From Desulfurococcales archaeon (GTDB lineage Archaea; Thermoproteota; Thermoprotei_A; Sulfolobales; WANQ01), in contig JALUDQ010000048.1 of assembly GCA_027043985.1 (NCBI GenBank), forward strand, positions 1 to 5,751: a stretch of 5,751 bases of DNA, given 5' to 3'. The notes below the pieces were generated by a model. It worked only from the letters and a program-made list of their open reading frames with translations, had not been told where the DNA came from and ran no database searches. Position numbers and translations under genes: made by a program. This document shows, piece by piece, positions 1 through 5,399 of this stretch. Positions within the stretch are counted from its first letter, which is position 1; every line of letters begins with the position of its first letter.

Positions 1-230
1 TAACCCTTATTTGCTCCATATATTTTTCTTTCAAGAAATCTTAGCTTGTAGTAGTCTGATGTAATCCTCCATGATACTTCATAGAATCTTCTAAGACTAT
101 AGCCCTTCAATTTATCCTTCATGTCCCCAACAACATATTGAAACGCCTTATCAAATGATAACTTATGCCTGTGCGCATAGTATAGTAGCCTTGACGCAAA
201 TGCTACCAAGCGCCTGAGATACTTTGACAC
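1..230 (-). CDS. N-terminal fragment of a leftward gene, possibly NusB-like part of an RNA m5C methyltransferase
   Basis: Reading the minus strand from a GTG at 230 gives 76 uninterrupted codons that run off the left edge. The fragment begins VSKYLRRLVAFASRLLYYAHRH and continues FDKAFQYVVGDMKDKLKGYS, then a stretch with RRFYEVSWRITSDYYKLRF and ends near RKIYGANKG. It is basic, aromatic-rich and looks all-helical. The pattern of a short helix bundle ending in a conserved 'DYY.L' segment recalls the NusB-like N-terminal domain found before the catalytic domain in some archaeal Sun/NOP2-type RNA cytosine-5 methyltransferases; this is a weak resemblance only, and the catalytic part lies outside the window. 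The GTG is preceded by AGGT at 7 bases. A stronger GGAGGT (261-256) is too far upstream to serve it, and an in-frame TAG lies just above that, so no earlier start is available. The gene is divergent from the phosphate permease. Confidence 0.68.
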   Translation of the reverse strand, partial: MSKYLRRLVAFASRLLYYAHRHKLSFDKAFQYVVGDMKDKLKGYSLRRFYEVSWRITSDYYKLRFLERKIYGANKG

Positions 231-288
231 GTTATCTACCTTGTCGTCAGAGGATACCTCCTATTGGAAGTAATGATTATTTTCATAA

Positions 289-304
289 CATAAAAGTTTT
301 AATT
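289..304. promoter_or_regulatory. Candidate overlapping bidirectional promoter (BRE/TATA)
   Basis: The sequence CATAAAAGTTTTAATT reads as a purine-rich BRE (AAAAG) plus a TATA-like TTTTAAT on the + strand, and as a BRE-like AAAAC plus TTTTATG on the minus strand. Using the usual archaeal spacing of about 25 bases, the rightward transcript (permease) would start near 325 and the leftward one near 267. Both are compatible with the gene starts at 414 and 230. This is inference from motif and spacing; a second AT-rich box near 330-337 could instead drive the permease. Confidence 0.4.
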
Positions 305-314
305 GCCTCCCTTC

Positions 315-331
315 TTTCCGAAACACGGAAA
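315..331. promoter_or_regulatory. 17-base perfect dyad, candidate operator of the phosphate permease operon
   Basis: TTTCCG-AAACA-CGGAAA is a 6-base inverted repeat with a 5-base spacer. It lies about 20 bases downstream of the candidate rightward TATA box and covers the predicted transcription start near 325, where an archaeal repressor would be expected to block RNA polymerase or pre-initiation complex assembly. It is 83 bases upstream of the TTG start and codes for nothing. It could alternatively form a short hairpin at the 5' end of the leader RNA. No regulator is encoded in the window, so the link to phosphate is a guess from position. Confidence 0.4.
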
Positions 332-413
332 ATATTCGTTGATGCTACTTGGATGAATTCAACACGCTATGGCTACTCCAGTATTATTCCAATAACCTCT
401 TGGTGTTAGGAGA

Positions 414-1445
414 TTGATTGGAGTAGACATATATGTTGTATTAGGGCTTCTAGCCGCGTTATACATAGCGTGGAACCTCGGTGCAAATGATGCAGCAAAT
501 CCAACGAATATGGCTGTAGGTTCTGGAGCTATTACACTTAAGAAAGCAATACTGTTATTCGCGGTCTTTGCAGCTATAGGTGCTATTGTACAAGGATACA
601 TGGTTATGAAAACCATTGGTAAGGGTGTTGTACCTGATATAGATGCTGTTGGGGCTCTCTCGGCTAGTGTTGCTGCTGGTCTATGGGTAACTCTTTCGAC
701 ATGGAAAGGATTGCCAGTCTCTACTACACATAGCAGTGTTGGTGCAGTATTGGGAATAGGTTTTGCATACATGGTATTGAAGCATCAGCAGACTTCGATT
801 AACTGGGATGTTGTAGGGAAAGTAGTGTTAAGCTGGATTACGTCTCCTCTATTAGCAATAGTCTTAAGCATTGGTTTATACATGCTGTTTTCAAAAATAG
901 CTCTAAGCCTATATAATAAAGGCTATGATGTTGACAGAATCTTCAAGTACTTATTGCTTGCTAGCCTAGCATTCTCGGCGTATGCCTATGGTACAAACGA
1001 TGTCGGTAACGCAACGGGAGTATACGTAACGGTTATATCAAAACTATACGGACTACCCGATATGAATACTATGTTCTTCTTAGCCTTACTTGGTTCAGCG
1101 GGTATAGCTTTAGGAGCTTTTACCTGGGGTTATAGGGTTATAAGAACAGTAGGCTTCGAGATAACGAGACTAGACTATGTAACGGGTAGTGCTGCGGGTT
1201 TATCTAATGCCCTAATAGTTTGGGTCTTTAGTACAGTCCCTAAGATATTGTTTGGCTATGGCATGCCAATATCAACAACCCATGCAAGCGTTTCCTCAAT
1301 TATAGGTGTTGGTATTGCTAGGGAGAGGAGCTTAAAGGCTATTAACTGGAAGACTGTTGGAGTTATAATAGTCTCATGGCTACTCACGGTACCCGTAGCT
1401 GCATCAATTAGTTTTATAATATACTTTATACTAACCATTATATGA
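414..1445 (+). CDS. pitA: PiT-family inorganic phosphate permease
   Basis: Integral membrane phosphate transporter of the PiT family, which imports inorganic phosphate (often as a metal-phosphate complex) with H+ or Na+. The protein has 343 residues, mostly hydrophobic, consistent with about ten membrane helices, and shows the two inverted halves typical of the family. The first half has GANDAAN at 23-29 followed by VGSGA, then PVSTTHSSVG at 101-110. The second half repeats these as GTNDVGN at 193-199 and PISTTHASV at 285-293. The Asn-Asp pairs of the GxND motifs and the STTH motifs, which form the transport core, are intact in both halves. Length is normal for archaeal members. The start is TTG, chosen because GGTG at 402-405 sits 8 bases upstream and the first helix begins immediately; no ATG is available before the first signature motif. 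A DUF47/PhoU-like gene follows after 10 bases, the classic partner. Whether it uses H+ or Na+ cannot be told from the sequence. Confidence 0.93.
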   Translation: MIGVDIYVVLGLLAALYIAWNLGANDAANPTNMAVGSGAITLKKAILLFAVFAAIGAIVQGYMVMKTIGKGVVPDIDAVGALSASVAAGLWVTLSTWKGLPVSTTHSSVGAVLGIGFAYMVLKHQQTSINWDVVGKVVLSWITSPLLAIVLSIGLYMLFSKIALSLYNKGYDVDRIFKYLLLASLAFSAYAYGTNDVGNATGVYVTVISKLYGLPDMNTMFFLALLGSAGIALGAFTWGYRVIRTVGFEITRLDYVTGSAAGLSNALIVWVFSTVPKILFGYGMPISTTHASVSSIIGVGIARERSLKAINWKTVGVIIVSWLLTVPVAASISFIIYFILTII

Positions 1446-1455
1446 GGCCCAGAGT

Positions 1456-2118
1456 ATGGTTGCAACTTGGGGCTGGATTGCTCGTACACGGCAGAGAGAA
1501 ATAATAGAAATGTATAATAGACATATAGATAAGATTATTGAAACAGTTGAACATACACTTAGAATGATAGAATACTATAAGGTTAGAGACCTAGAGAACG
1601 CAAAGAAGGAATACGAGATCGTTTTTGAAAGAGAGAAAGAAGCTGATGATATTAAGAGACAGATAATAGCCGAGCTATCAAAGGAGCTCTTCCATCCAAT
1701 AGATAGAGAAGAACTATTGAGAATGATTCTTACAACCGATGATATAGCCGCCTATGTTAAAGCAATGACTCGTAGATTGTTGCTAATAATAGAGGAGGAA
1801 CTCGATGAAGGAATAGTTGAAGACTTAATGAGGATGGCGGCACGCATACTAGATGCAACGAAGCTAATTAAGGAGGCTGCTAGAAAACTAATAGAGAACC
1901 CCAAGGAGGCATTAAAATTAGCTGATCGTATAGAGAGATTAGAGGAGGAAGTTGATGAGATAAGAATGGAGGCATTGGAGAAAGTTATGGTGTTTTGTGA
2001 TAAGTCTAAGAACTCGCTATGTATTATCTCTAAGGATCTAGTAGATTCTCTGGAAAATGCTAGTGATAGATGCGAAGATACCGCTGATGTAATACGTAGT
2101 ATAGCGTTACTAAGATAA
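1456..2118 (+). CDS. DUF47 / PhoU-like protein, partner of the phosphate permease
   Basis: A 220-residue cytoplasmic, highly charged, all-helical protein of the DUF47 (PhoU_div, TIGR00153-like) family. Members are distant relatives of PhoU and are usually encoded beside PiT permeases, whose activity they are thought to control. Family hallmarks are the segment EKEADDIKRQIIAELSKELF (60-79) followed by HPIDREELL and DDIAAY (95-100). Acidic ExxxD patterns like those binding metal clusters in PhoU occur in equivalent places of the two three-helix halves: E60/D64 in the first, E163/D167 and E200/D204 in the second. No membrane segment or signal peptide is seen. The ATG at 1456 has GAGG (1444-1447) 8 bases upstream, overlapping the permease stop codon, so the two genes are co-transcribed and probably translationally coupled. 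It also carries three cysteines (181, 189, 206), which is unremarkable. The regulatory role is inferred from family and context. Confidence 0.9.
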   Translation: MVATWGWIARTRQREIIEMYNRHIDKIIETVEHTLRMIEYYKVRDLENAKKEYEIVFEREKEADDIKRQIIAELSKELFHPIDREELLRMILTTDDIAAYVKAMTRRLLLIIEEELDEGIVEDLMRMAARILDATKLIKEAARKLIENPKEALKLADRIERLEEEVDEIRMEALEKVMVFCDKSKNSLCIISKDLVDSLENASDRCEDTADVIRSIALLR

Positions 2119-2131
2119 CACTTCAAGCGTC

Positions 2132-2151
2132 TTTTCCGATAATTTATTTTT
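2132..2151 (+). promoter_or_regulatory. Candidate promoter of the 261-residue protein gene; T-rich end of the upstream operon
   Basis: The 63-base gap after the DUF47 gene contains TTTTCCGATAATTTATTTTT. The AT-rich part (2141-2151) is a plausible TATA box that would place the transcription start near 2170, just ahead of the GGTGA ribosome binding site at 2173-2177 and the ATG at 2182. The same T-rich run could also end the transcript of the phosphate operon, because archaeal RNA polymerase stops at oligo-T. The sequence cannot decide between these, and both may apply. Confidence 0.4.
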
Positions 2152-2181
2152 GTCCAGCAAGTATAGTTTAATGGTGATTCT

Positions 2182-2967
2182 ATGAGATACCTAGCATTAT
2201 ATAAGAGTAGTAGTGGCTACTTTGAAGTAGAACTAGAAGGCGAGAATAACCTAAAAATAATTGATATTACACGTGCTGGTCGATTACCAGGTAGAGCTCA
2301 AAGCCTTGAGGAACAGGCTTGGGAAATTGCATGGAGAAGCCCCCTTTACTGGGAATATGTTGTCAACATGCTACACTACGTCATAGTACCCTCAAAGGGC
2401 TGGCAGGTGAATCAGGAATTCCCCGTCTGGATACCCCACTATATCGCAATAATAGGTGCAAGAGCACTAAAAGATGCAGTACTCAATCTCTATGAATACA
2501 ATAGCTTGCTAAAAGAGGGTAAGAGGGATGAAGCACGTAGTAGATGGAGAAACGCCATATTGTTTCTAGGATTATCTGAGCAAGTATACTGGCGGTTAAC
2601 ATTAGAATTAATTCCAGGGCTCTCAGGCTTCCTTAGGCGATTTAGAGAACATCTACAAGATATGATGGCGACTAAAAAAGTATCTGAGAAAATCCTAGAA
2701 CCACTCGTAGTGTTTGCTGAAGAGTTCCCATCAACTGATGGCGGTGATGCACCAATAACGAGGGTTGGGTGGAGTAATAAGTGGCTTGATCTAGTAGAGC
2801 AAGCCTATGATCATCTCGGATTTAAGCATGTTTACGTTCACTTCGACTACGAGGATTATGAGAAAAAGTCTAGGGAAATAGCGAAAAAGAAGCCCTACAT
2901 CGAGTTTGAGGGTAATTTGTTGTTCTTTGAACAGTTATCGCCAATATTTCTTGGAGAGATTAGTTAG
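2182..2967 (+). CDS. Unrecognised archaeal protein, 261 residues, aromatic-rich, soluble
   Basis: I do not recognise this family. The protein is soluble in appearance, with no signal peptide or membrane helix. Residues 1-30 look like a short beta-rich start (MRYLALYKSSSGYFEVELEG), residues about 40-175 look mainly helical, and the C-terminal part contains VGWSNKW (195-201) and HVYVHFDYEDYEKKS (216-230) followed by a basic stretch REIAKKK. There are nine tryptophans, several clustered at 47, 51, 57, 74 and 83, and many tyrosines, which is a lot for this length. No P-loop, zinc-ligand cluster or known catalytic triad is visible. The start is well supported: GGTGA at 2173-2177 is 4 bases before the ATG. 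It has its own candidate promoter, so it need not belong to the phosphate operon. Its TAG stop overlaps the TAA stop of pyruvate kinase on the other strand. Codon use matches its neighbours, so it looks native. Confidence 0.85.
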   Translation: MRYLALYKSSSGYFEVELEGENNLKIIDITRAGRLPGRAQSLEEQAWEIAWRSPLYWEYVVNMLHYVIVPSKGWQVNQEFPVWIPHYIAIIGARALKDAVLNLYEYNSLLKEGKRDEARSRWRNAILFLGLSEQVYWRLTLELIPGLSGFLRRFREHLQDMMATKKVSEKILEPLVVFAEEFPSTDGGDAPITRVGWSNKWLDLVEQAYDHLGFKHVYVHFDYEDYEKKSREIAKKKPYIEFEGNLLFFEQLSPIFLGEIS

Positions 2968-4376
2968 GGTAGGGAGGGTTTTAGAGCTCTAACTATTTTT
3001 ATTAAATGTTCTTCTTCATCTATCATACCGTAGGTTAACACTATTATGTCACCATAACATATTTCGTTGCGCTCTATTAATATACGATAAGTTTCCTTTA
3101 ACCCGCTCATATAGTCTTCTGCTTCAACTTTAAGGGGCTTTACCCCCCATATTATTGATAATTTCCTCAATACTTTATCATCATTTGATGCCACATAGAA
3201 TGGTATACCTGGTCTATATTTCGCTATTCTTAAAGCAGTATTACCATGCTTAGAGAATACTGCTAGTTTTGCCTTCAATTCTTCAGATAATATAACTACA
3301 CTGTACGCAAATCTTTCTTTAACATTTCTTTCATCAAGAGGTTTTGGTCTCGGATAATTGATCTTACTTGAATACTTCTCAATAATCTTCTTTAACCATT
3401 TAACGGTTTCTAACGGATACTTTCCAACAGCAGTCTCACCTGTAAGCATTATAGCATCAGCTCCTTCGATCATTGCAGTTACAACATCGACTATTTCCGC
3501 ACGGGATGGCGTAGGAGACTCAGCCATTGATCCAAGTATTTGTGTTGCCACTATAACGGGTTTACCTCGCTTAAGGCTCTCATTTATTATTGTTCTCTGA
3601 AGCCAGGGTATATCTTCTAATGGAAACTGCATCCCAAGGTCTCCACGAGCAACTAGAACTATATCAGATTCATTTATTATACCTTTAAGATTTCTAACCC
3701 CGCTAACTGTTTCTACCTTAGCTATTACTCCTATATCCGTTCTACCATATTCCTCGATAATGCTCTTTAGAGCACGGATATCGTCTCCACTTCTCACATA
3801 ACTTAATGCTATGTAATCGAAATCGTTTTTAACAGCAAACTCTATGTCTTTGAAATCCTTGCTTGTTATTGCTGGTAGTTCTACCTCTTTTCCACGAATA
3901 ACTATGGCTTTATGCGAGGATATCTTCCCCTCAGTTAATACTCTTGCAACAACTCTATCAGCATAGACTTCTTCTACCGCTAATACTAAGCGGCCGTCAT
4001 CCATTAACAAACGGTCTCCTTCCTCAACGGTCTCAAAGAATTTTTCTATAGGTAACGGTAGTTTTCGCTCACCCTTACCTGCTTTATCGGCTAATACTAT
4101 CTCTACAATATCGCCACGCTTTACAGTGAAGGGTTCCTCAACAACACCCAGCCTTACTGAAGGGCCTTGGAGATCTCCTATTAAGGCGATGTGTCTTCTA
4201 GTCCTTTCTTCAGCCTCCCTAACATTCTTCACGAGACCAAGCCACTCGTCCACGTTTCCGTGACTAAAGTTTATACGGAATGCTGCTACACCTTCTCTAG
4301 CCATAGCCATTATGGTTTCTAGAGAGGAGGAGGCTGGACCTAGAGTCGCAATAATTTTTACACGTGAATGAGGCAT
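2964..4376 (-). CDS. pyk: Pyruvate kinase
   Basis: Cytoplasmic glycolytic enzyme that transfers phosphate from phosphoenolpyruvate to ADP, giving pyruvate and ATP. The 470 residues cover the three usual domains: the TIM barrel (A), the inserted B domain at about 72-160, and the C domain from about 350. Active-site elements are present: FRINFSHG (33-40) with the phosphate-binding Arg34, Asn36, Ser38; Asp68 and Arg75 in DLQGPSVR; catalytic Lys220 and metal-binding Glu222 in IAKVE; Asp246 in ARGDLG; Thr278 in ATQ; and SRAEIVDVV and MLTGETA. The position equivalent to muscle Glu117 is Ser73 and that of Thr120 is Leu76, pointing to K+-independent activity. The C-domain loop FSKHGNT (374-380) matches the sugar-phosphate effector site, with His where many enzymes have Ser/Thr. 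There is no C-terminal PEP-utiliser extension. The ATG at 4376 has GAGGT 9 bases upstream, inside the end of the preceding ATPase gene, 7 bases away, so the two form an operon. The 3' end overlaps the converging gene. Confidence 0.97.
   Translation of the reverse strand: MPHSRVKIIATLGPASSSLETIMAMAREGVAAFRINFSHGNVDEWLGLVKNVREAEERTRRHIALIGDLQGPSVRLGVVEEPFTVKRGDIVEIVLADKAGKGERKLPLPIEKFFETVEEGDRLLMDDGRLVLAVEEVYADRVVARVLTEGKISSHKAIVIRGKEVELPAITSKDFKDIEFAVKNDFDYIALSYVRSGDDIRALKSIIEEYGRTDIGVIAKVETVSGVRNLKGIINESDIVLVARGDLGMQFPLEDIPWLQRTIINESLKRGKPVIVATQILGSMAESPTPSRAEIVDVVTAMIEGADAIMLTGETAVGKYPLETVKWLKKIIEKYSSKINYPRPKPLDERNVKERFAYSVVILSEELKAKLAVFSKHGNTALRIAKYRPGIPFYVASNDDKVLRKLSIIWGVKPLKVEAEDYMSGLKETYRILIERNEICYGDIIVLTYGMIDEEEHLIKIVRALKPSLP
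2981..3003 (+). terminator. Candidate terminator of the 261-residue protein gene, inside the pyruvate kinase gene
   Basis: Fourteen bases after the TAG stop of the rightward gene is a perfect 12-base palindrome, TTAGAGCTCTAA (2981-2992), followed by CTATTTTTATT. A short hairpin plus a T-rich tract on the rightward transcript fits a stop signal for archaeal RNA polymerase. It lies within the last dozen codons of pyruvate kinase, where it encodes residues around Val462 to Leu465 on the other strand, so the palindrome could also be accidental. Confidence 0.4.
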
Positions 4377-4383
4377 GACCTTA

Positions 4384-5169
4384 TTACCTCTTTTCCGTTG
4401 TTAGTGTTTTCAGCTCAGCTAAAGCCGTTCTAACACTTTCCATAATCTTCTTTATATCTACAACCATTATCTTTCCTCCCTTACCTATGGTATATGGTAC
4501 CCAGTCAAGAGAGTGAGAGGCTCCTTTAAGCTTACGTACTCTAAGCCTTCTTAAAGGAATACCCAATTGTTCTAGACTTGGATCGAACCCCATTTCAACA
4601 AAGGAGTCGGATACATATTCTATTGTTGAATATATTTGCTCTAACCCGGGGATACCAGTATGAAGTACTATTATCGATATTATGCCATAACGTTTAGACA
4701 GTGCCTTCAACCCCTTAATGAAGTCTAGTACTATGCCCGGTTCATTTCTTAATATTATCTCGTTAATACTATCAATAACTAATAACTTAACCTCAGAAGC
4801 ATATGTTTTAACTGCATTATATATAGTGTTTAAAGCCTCTATAAGATTCATAGGATCTACTACACTGTACCCAGCCTCCTCTAGGCCAGGTAGACGAACA
4901 GAGAAGCCATCAAGTACTAGAACTTTATCCCTAACGTTACTAGGCTCAATACCACTAGCTGACGCCAGCTCACCAATTACTTCACCTGGATCCTCGTCAA
5001 ACGCTATATACACTACCTTCCCACTACTAGATAAAACATTCAAAACAGCATAACGTACGAAGACGCTCTTACCAATACCAGGAGGCCCAGCAAATACAAC
5101 CATACTACCCCTACGAACACCCTCAACCAGGCCATCAAAAACTGGTATACCCAACTTAATGAGACTCAA
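4384..5169 (-). CDS. KaiC/RAD55-type RecA-superfamily ATPase, single domain
   Basis: Cytoplasmic ATP-binding protein of the KaiC-like branch of the RecA superfamily, about 261 residues, one ATPase domain. From the TTG at 5169, it opens with LIKLGIPVFDGLVEGV, the usual 'GI..LD..L.GG' lead-in of KaiC proteins. Walker A is GPPGIGKS (28-35), the acidic segment equivalent to the catalytic carboxylates is AFDEDPGE (56-63), and Walker B is LLVIDS (129-134). The C-terminal part RVRKLKGASHSLDWVPYTI (209-227) matches the 'KmRg..H....y.I' strand pair of the family. The start is chosen because GGTGG lies 5 bases upstream and the family match begins there; GTG at 5181 or TTG at 5196 would add a hydrophobic IIILVVVV run that has no counterpart in the family. 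Archaeal members are numerous and mostly of unknown task (signalling, recombination accessory, motility control). Here it precedes pyruvate kinase by 7 bases, so it is first in that operon. Its first 200 bases are strongly G/T-rich on the coding strand. Confidence 0.88.
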   Translation of the reverse strand: MSLIKLGIPVFDGLVEGVRRGSMVVFAGPPGIGKSVFVRYAVLNVLSSSGKVVYIAFDEDPGEVIGELASASGIEPSNVRDKVLVLDGFSVRLPGLEEAGYSVVDPMNLIEALNTIYNAVKTYASEVKLLVIDSINEIILRNEPGIVLDFIKGLKALSKRYGIISIIVLHTGIPGLEQIYSTIEYVSDSFVEMGFDPSLEQLGIPLRRLRVRKLKGASHSLDWVPYTIGKGGKIMVVDIKKIMESVRTALAELKTLTTEKR

Positions 5170-5195
5170 AACAACCACCACTAAAATTATAATCA

Positions 5196-5213
5196 ATTAA
5201 AAATTAAAAAATA
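5196..5213 (-). promoter_or_regulatory. Candidate promoter of the KaiC-like / pyruvate kinase operon
   Basis: On the minus strand the sequence reads TATTTTTTAATTTTTAAT, an AT-only box that would put transcription start near 5180, just ahead of the GGTGG ribosome binding site and the TTG at 5169. If so, the longer reading from TTG 5196 would not be fully transcribed, which supports the shorter protein. It is directly preceded by TTTTCCGG, the same element that stands before the AT-rich box at 2141. The AT-rich stretch could also act as an easily melted DNA segment. Confidence 0.45.
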
Positions 5214-5257
5214 CCGGAAAACGACACCAACACAAACTACAAAACAATTAACAATAT

Positions 5258-5268
5258 CACTTAAAAAC
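5258..5268 (+). promoter_or_regulatory. Candidate TATA box of the tRNA-Thr gene
   Basis: The sequence CACTTAAAAAC contains a good archaeal TATA box (CTTAAAAA) centred near 5263. At the usual spacing of about 25 bases transcription would start around 5288, leaving a leader of roughly 8 bases before the mature tRNA 5' end at 5297. The box stands in otherwise A/C-rich spacer DNA, back to back with the promoter of the leftward ATPase gene. Confidence 0.5.
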
Positions 5269-5296
5269 CCTCACCCAATACAATAACACCACGTGT

Positions 5297-5373
5297 GCCG
5301 CCGTAGCTCAGCCCGGTAGAGCGCCGGCCTTGTAAGCCGGTGGCCGCGGGTTCGAATCCCGCCGGCGGCTCCA
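5297..5373 (+). tRNA. tRNA-Thr (anticodon UGU), with encoded CCA
   Basis: All parts of the cloverleaf can be paired by eye. The acceptor stem GCCGCCG (5297-5303) pairs perfectly with CGGCGGC (5363-5369). The D stem is GCTC/GAGC (5306-5309, 5319-5322) with GG in the loop. The anticodon stem CCGGC/GCCGG (5324-5328, 5336-5340) encloses CTTGTAA, giving anticodon TGT at 5331-5333, which reads the threonine codon ACA. The variable loop has five bases. The T stem GCGGG/CCCGC encloses TTCGAAT. The discriminator base is T5370, as expected for archaeal threonine tRNAs, and CCA is encoded at 5371-5373. The stems are very G/C-rich against an AT-rich surround, the usual sign of a hyperthermophile. There is no intron. 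It acts in translation and stands alone, not in a tRNA cluster. Confidence 0.98.
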
Positions 5374-5378
5374 CGTAT

Positions 5379-5399
5379 ACTATTTATTTACACAATAGT
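5379..5399 (+). terminator. T-rich trailer with short hairpin, possible end of the tRNA transcript
   Basis: Just after the tRNA, ACTATT (5379-5384) and AATAGT (5394-5399) are perfect inverted copies around a 9-base loop, and the left arm and loop contain the T-rich run TATTTATTT. A T-rich tract close behind a tRNA is the normal archaeal stop signal; the hairpin is an extra whose role is unclear. The stem is only six mostly A/T pairs and would be unstable at high temperature. Confidence 0.3.

Noticed and set aside
224..409. 61-codon rightward open frame in the divergent spacer
   Set aside because: It overlaps the start of the left gene and the promoter and dyad, has no plausible domain, and its composition looks like translated spacer.
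359..772. 137-codon minus-strand open frame inside the permease gene
   Set aside because: It is the antisense shadow of a clear PiT gene; the translation is low-complexity and has no family pattern or ribosome binding site.
1256..1489. 77-codon minus-strand open frame over the end of the permease
   Set aside because: Shadow of the permease C terminus, no independent support.
1752..2126. 124-codon minus-strand open frame opposite the DUF47 gene
   Set aside because: Serine- and isoleucine-rich translation is the typical antisense of a Glu/Lys/Arg-rich helical protein; the DUF47 frame is unmistakable.
3358..3600. 80-codon rightward open frame opposite pyruvate kinase
   Set aside because: Antisense shadow; the pyruvate kinase active-site motifs lie on the other strand.
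4718..5053. 111-codon rightward open frame opposite the KaiC-like gene
   Set aside because: Ser/Thr/Pro-rich shadow translation without any family pattern; the opposite strand has Walker A and B.
5297..5373. tRNA gene as an attachment site for an integrated element
   Set aside because: No integrase, no displaced copy of the tRNA 3' end and no foreign-looking gene block within the window.
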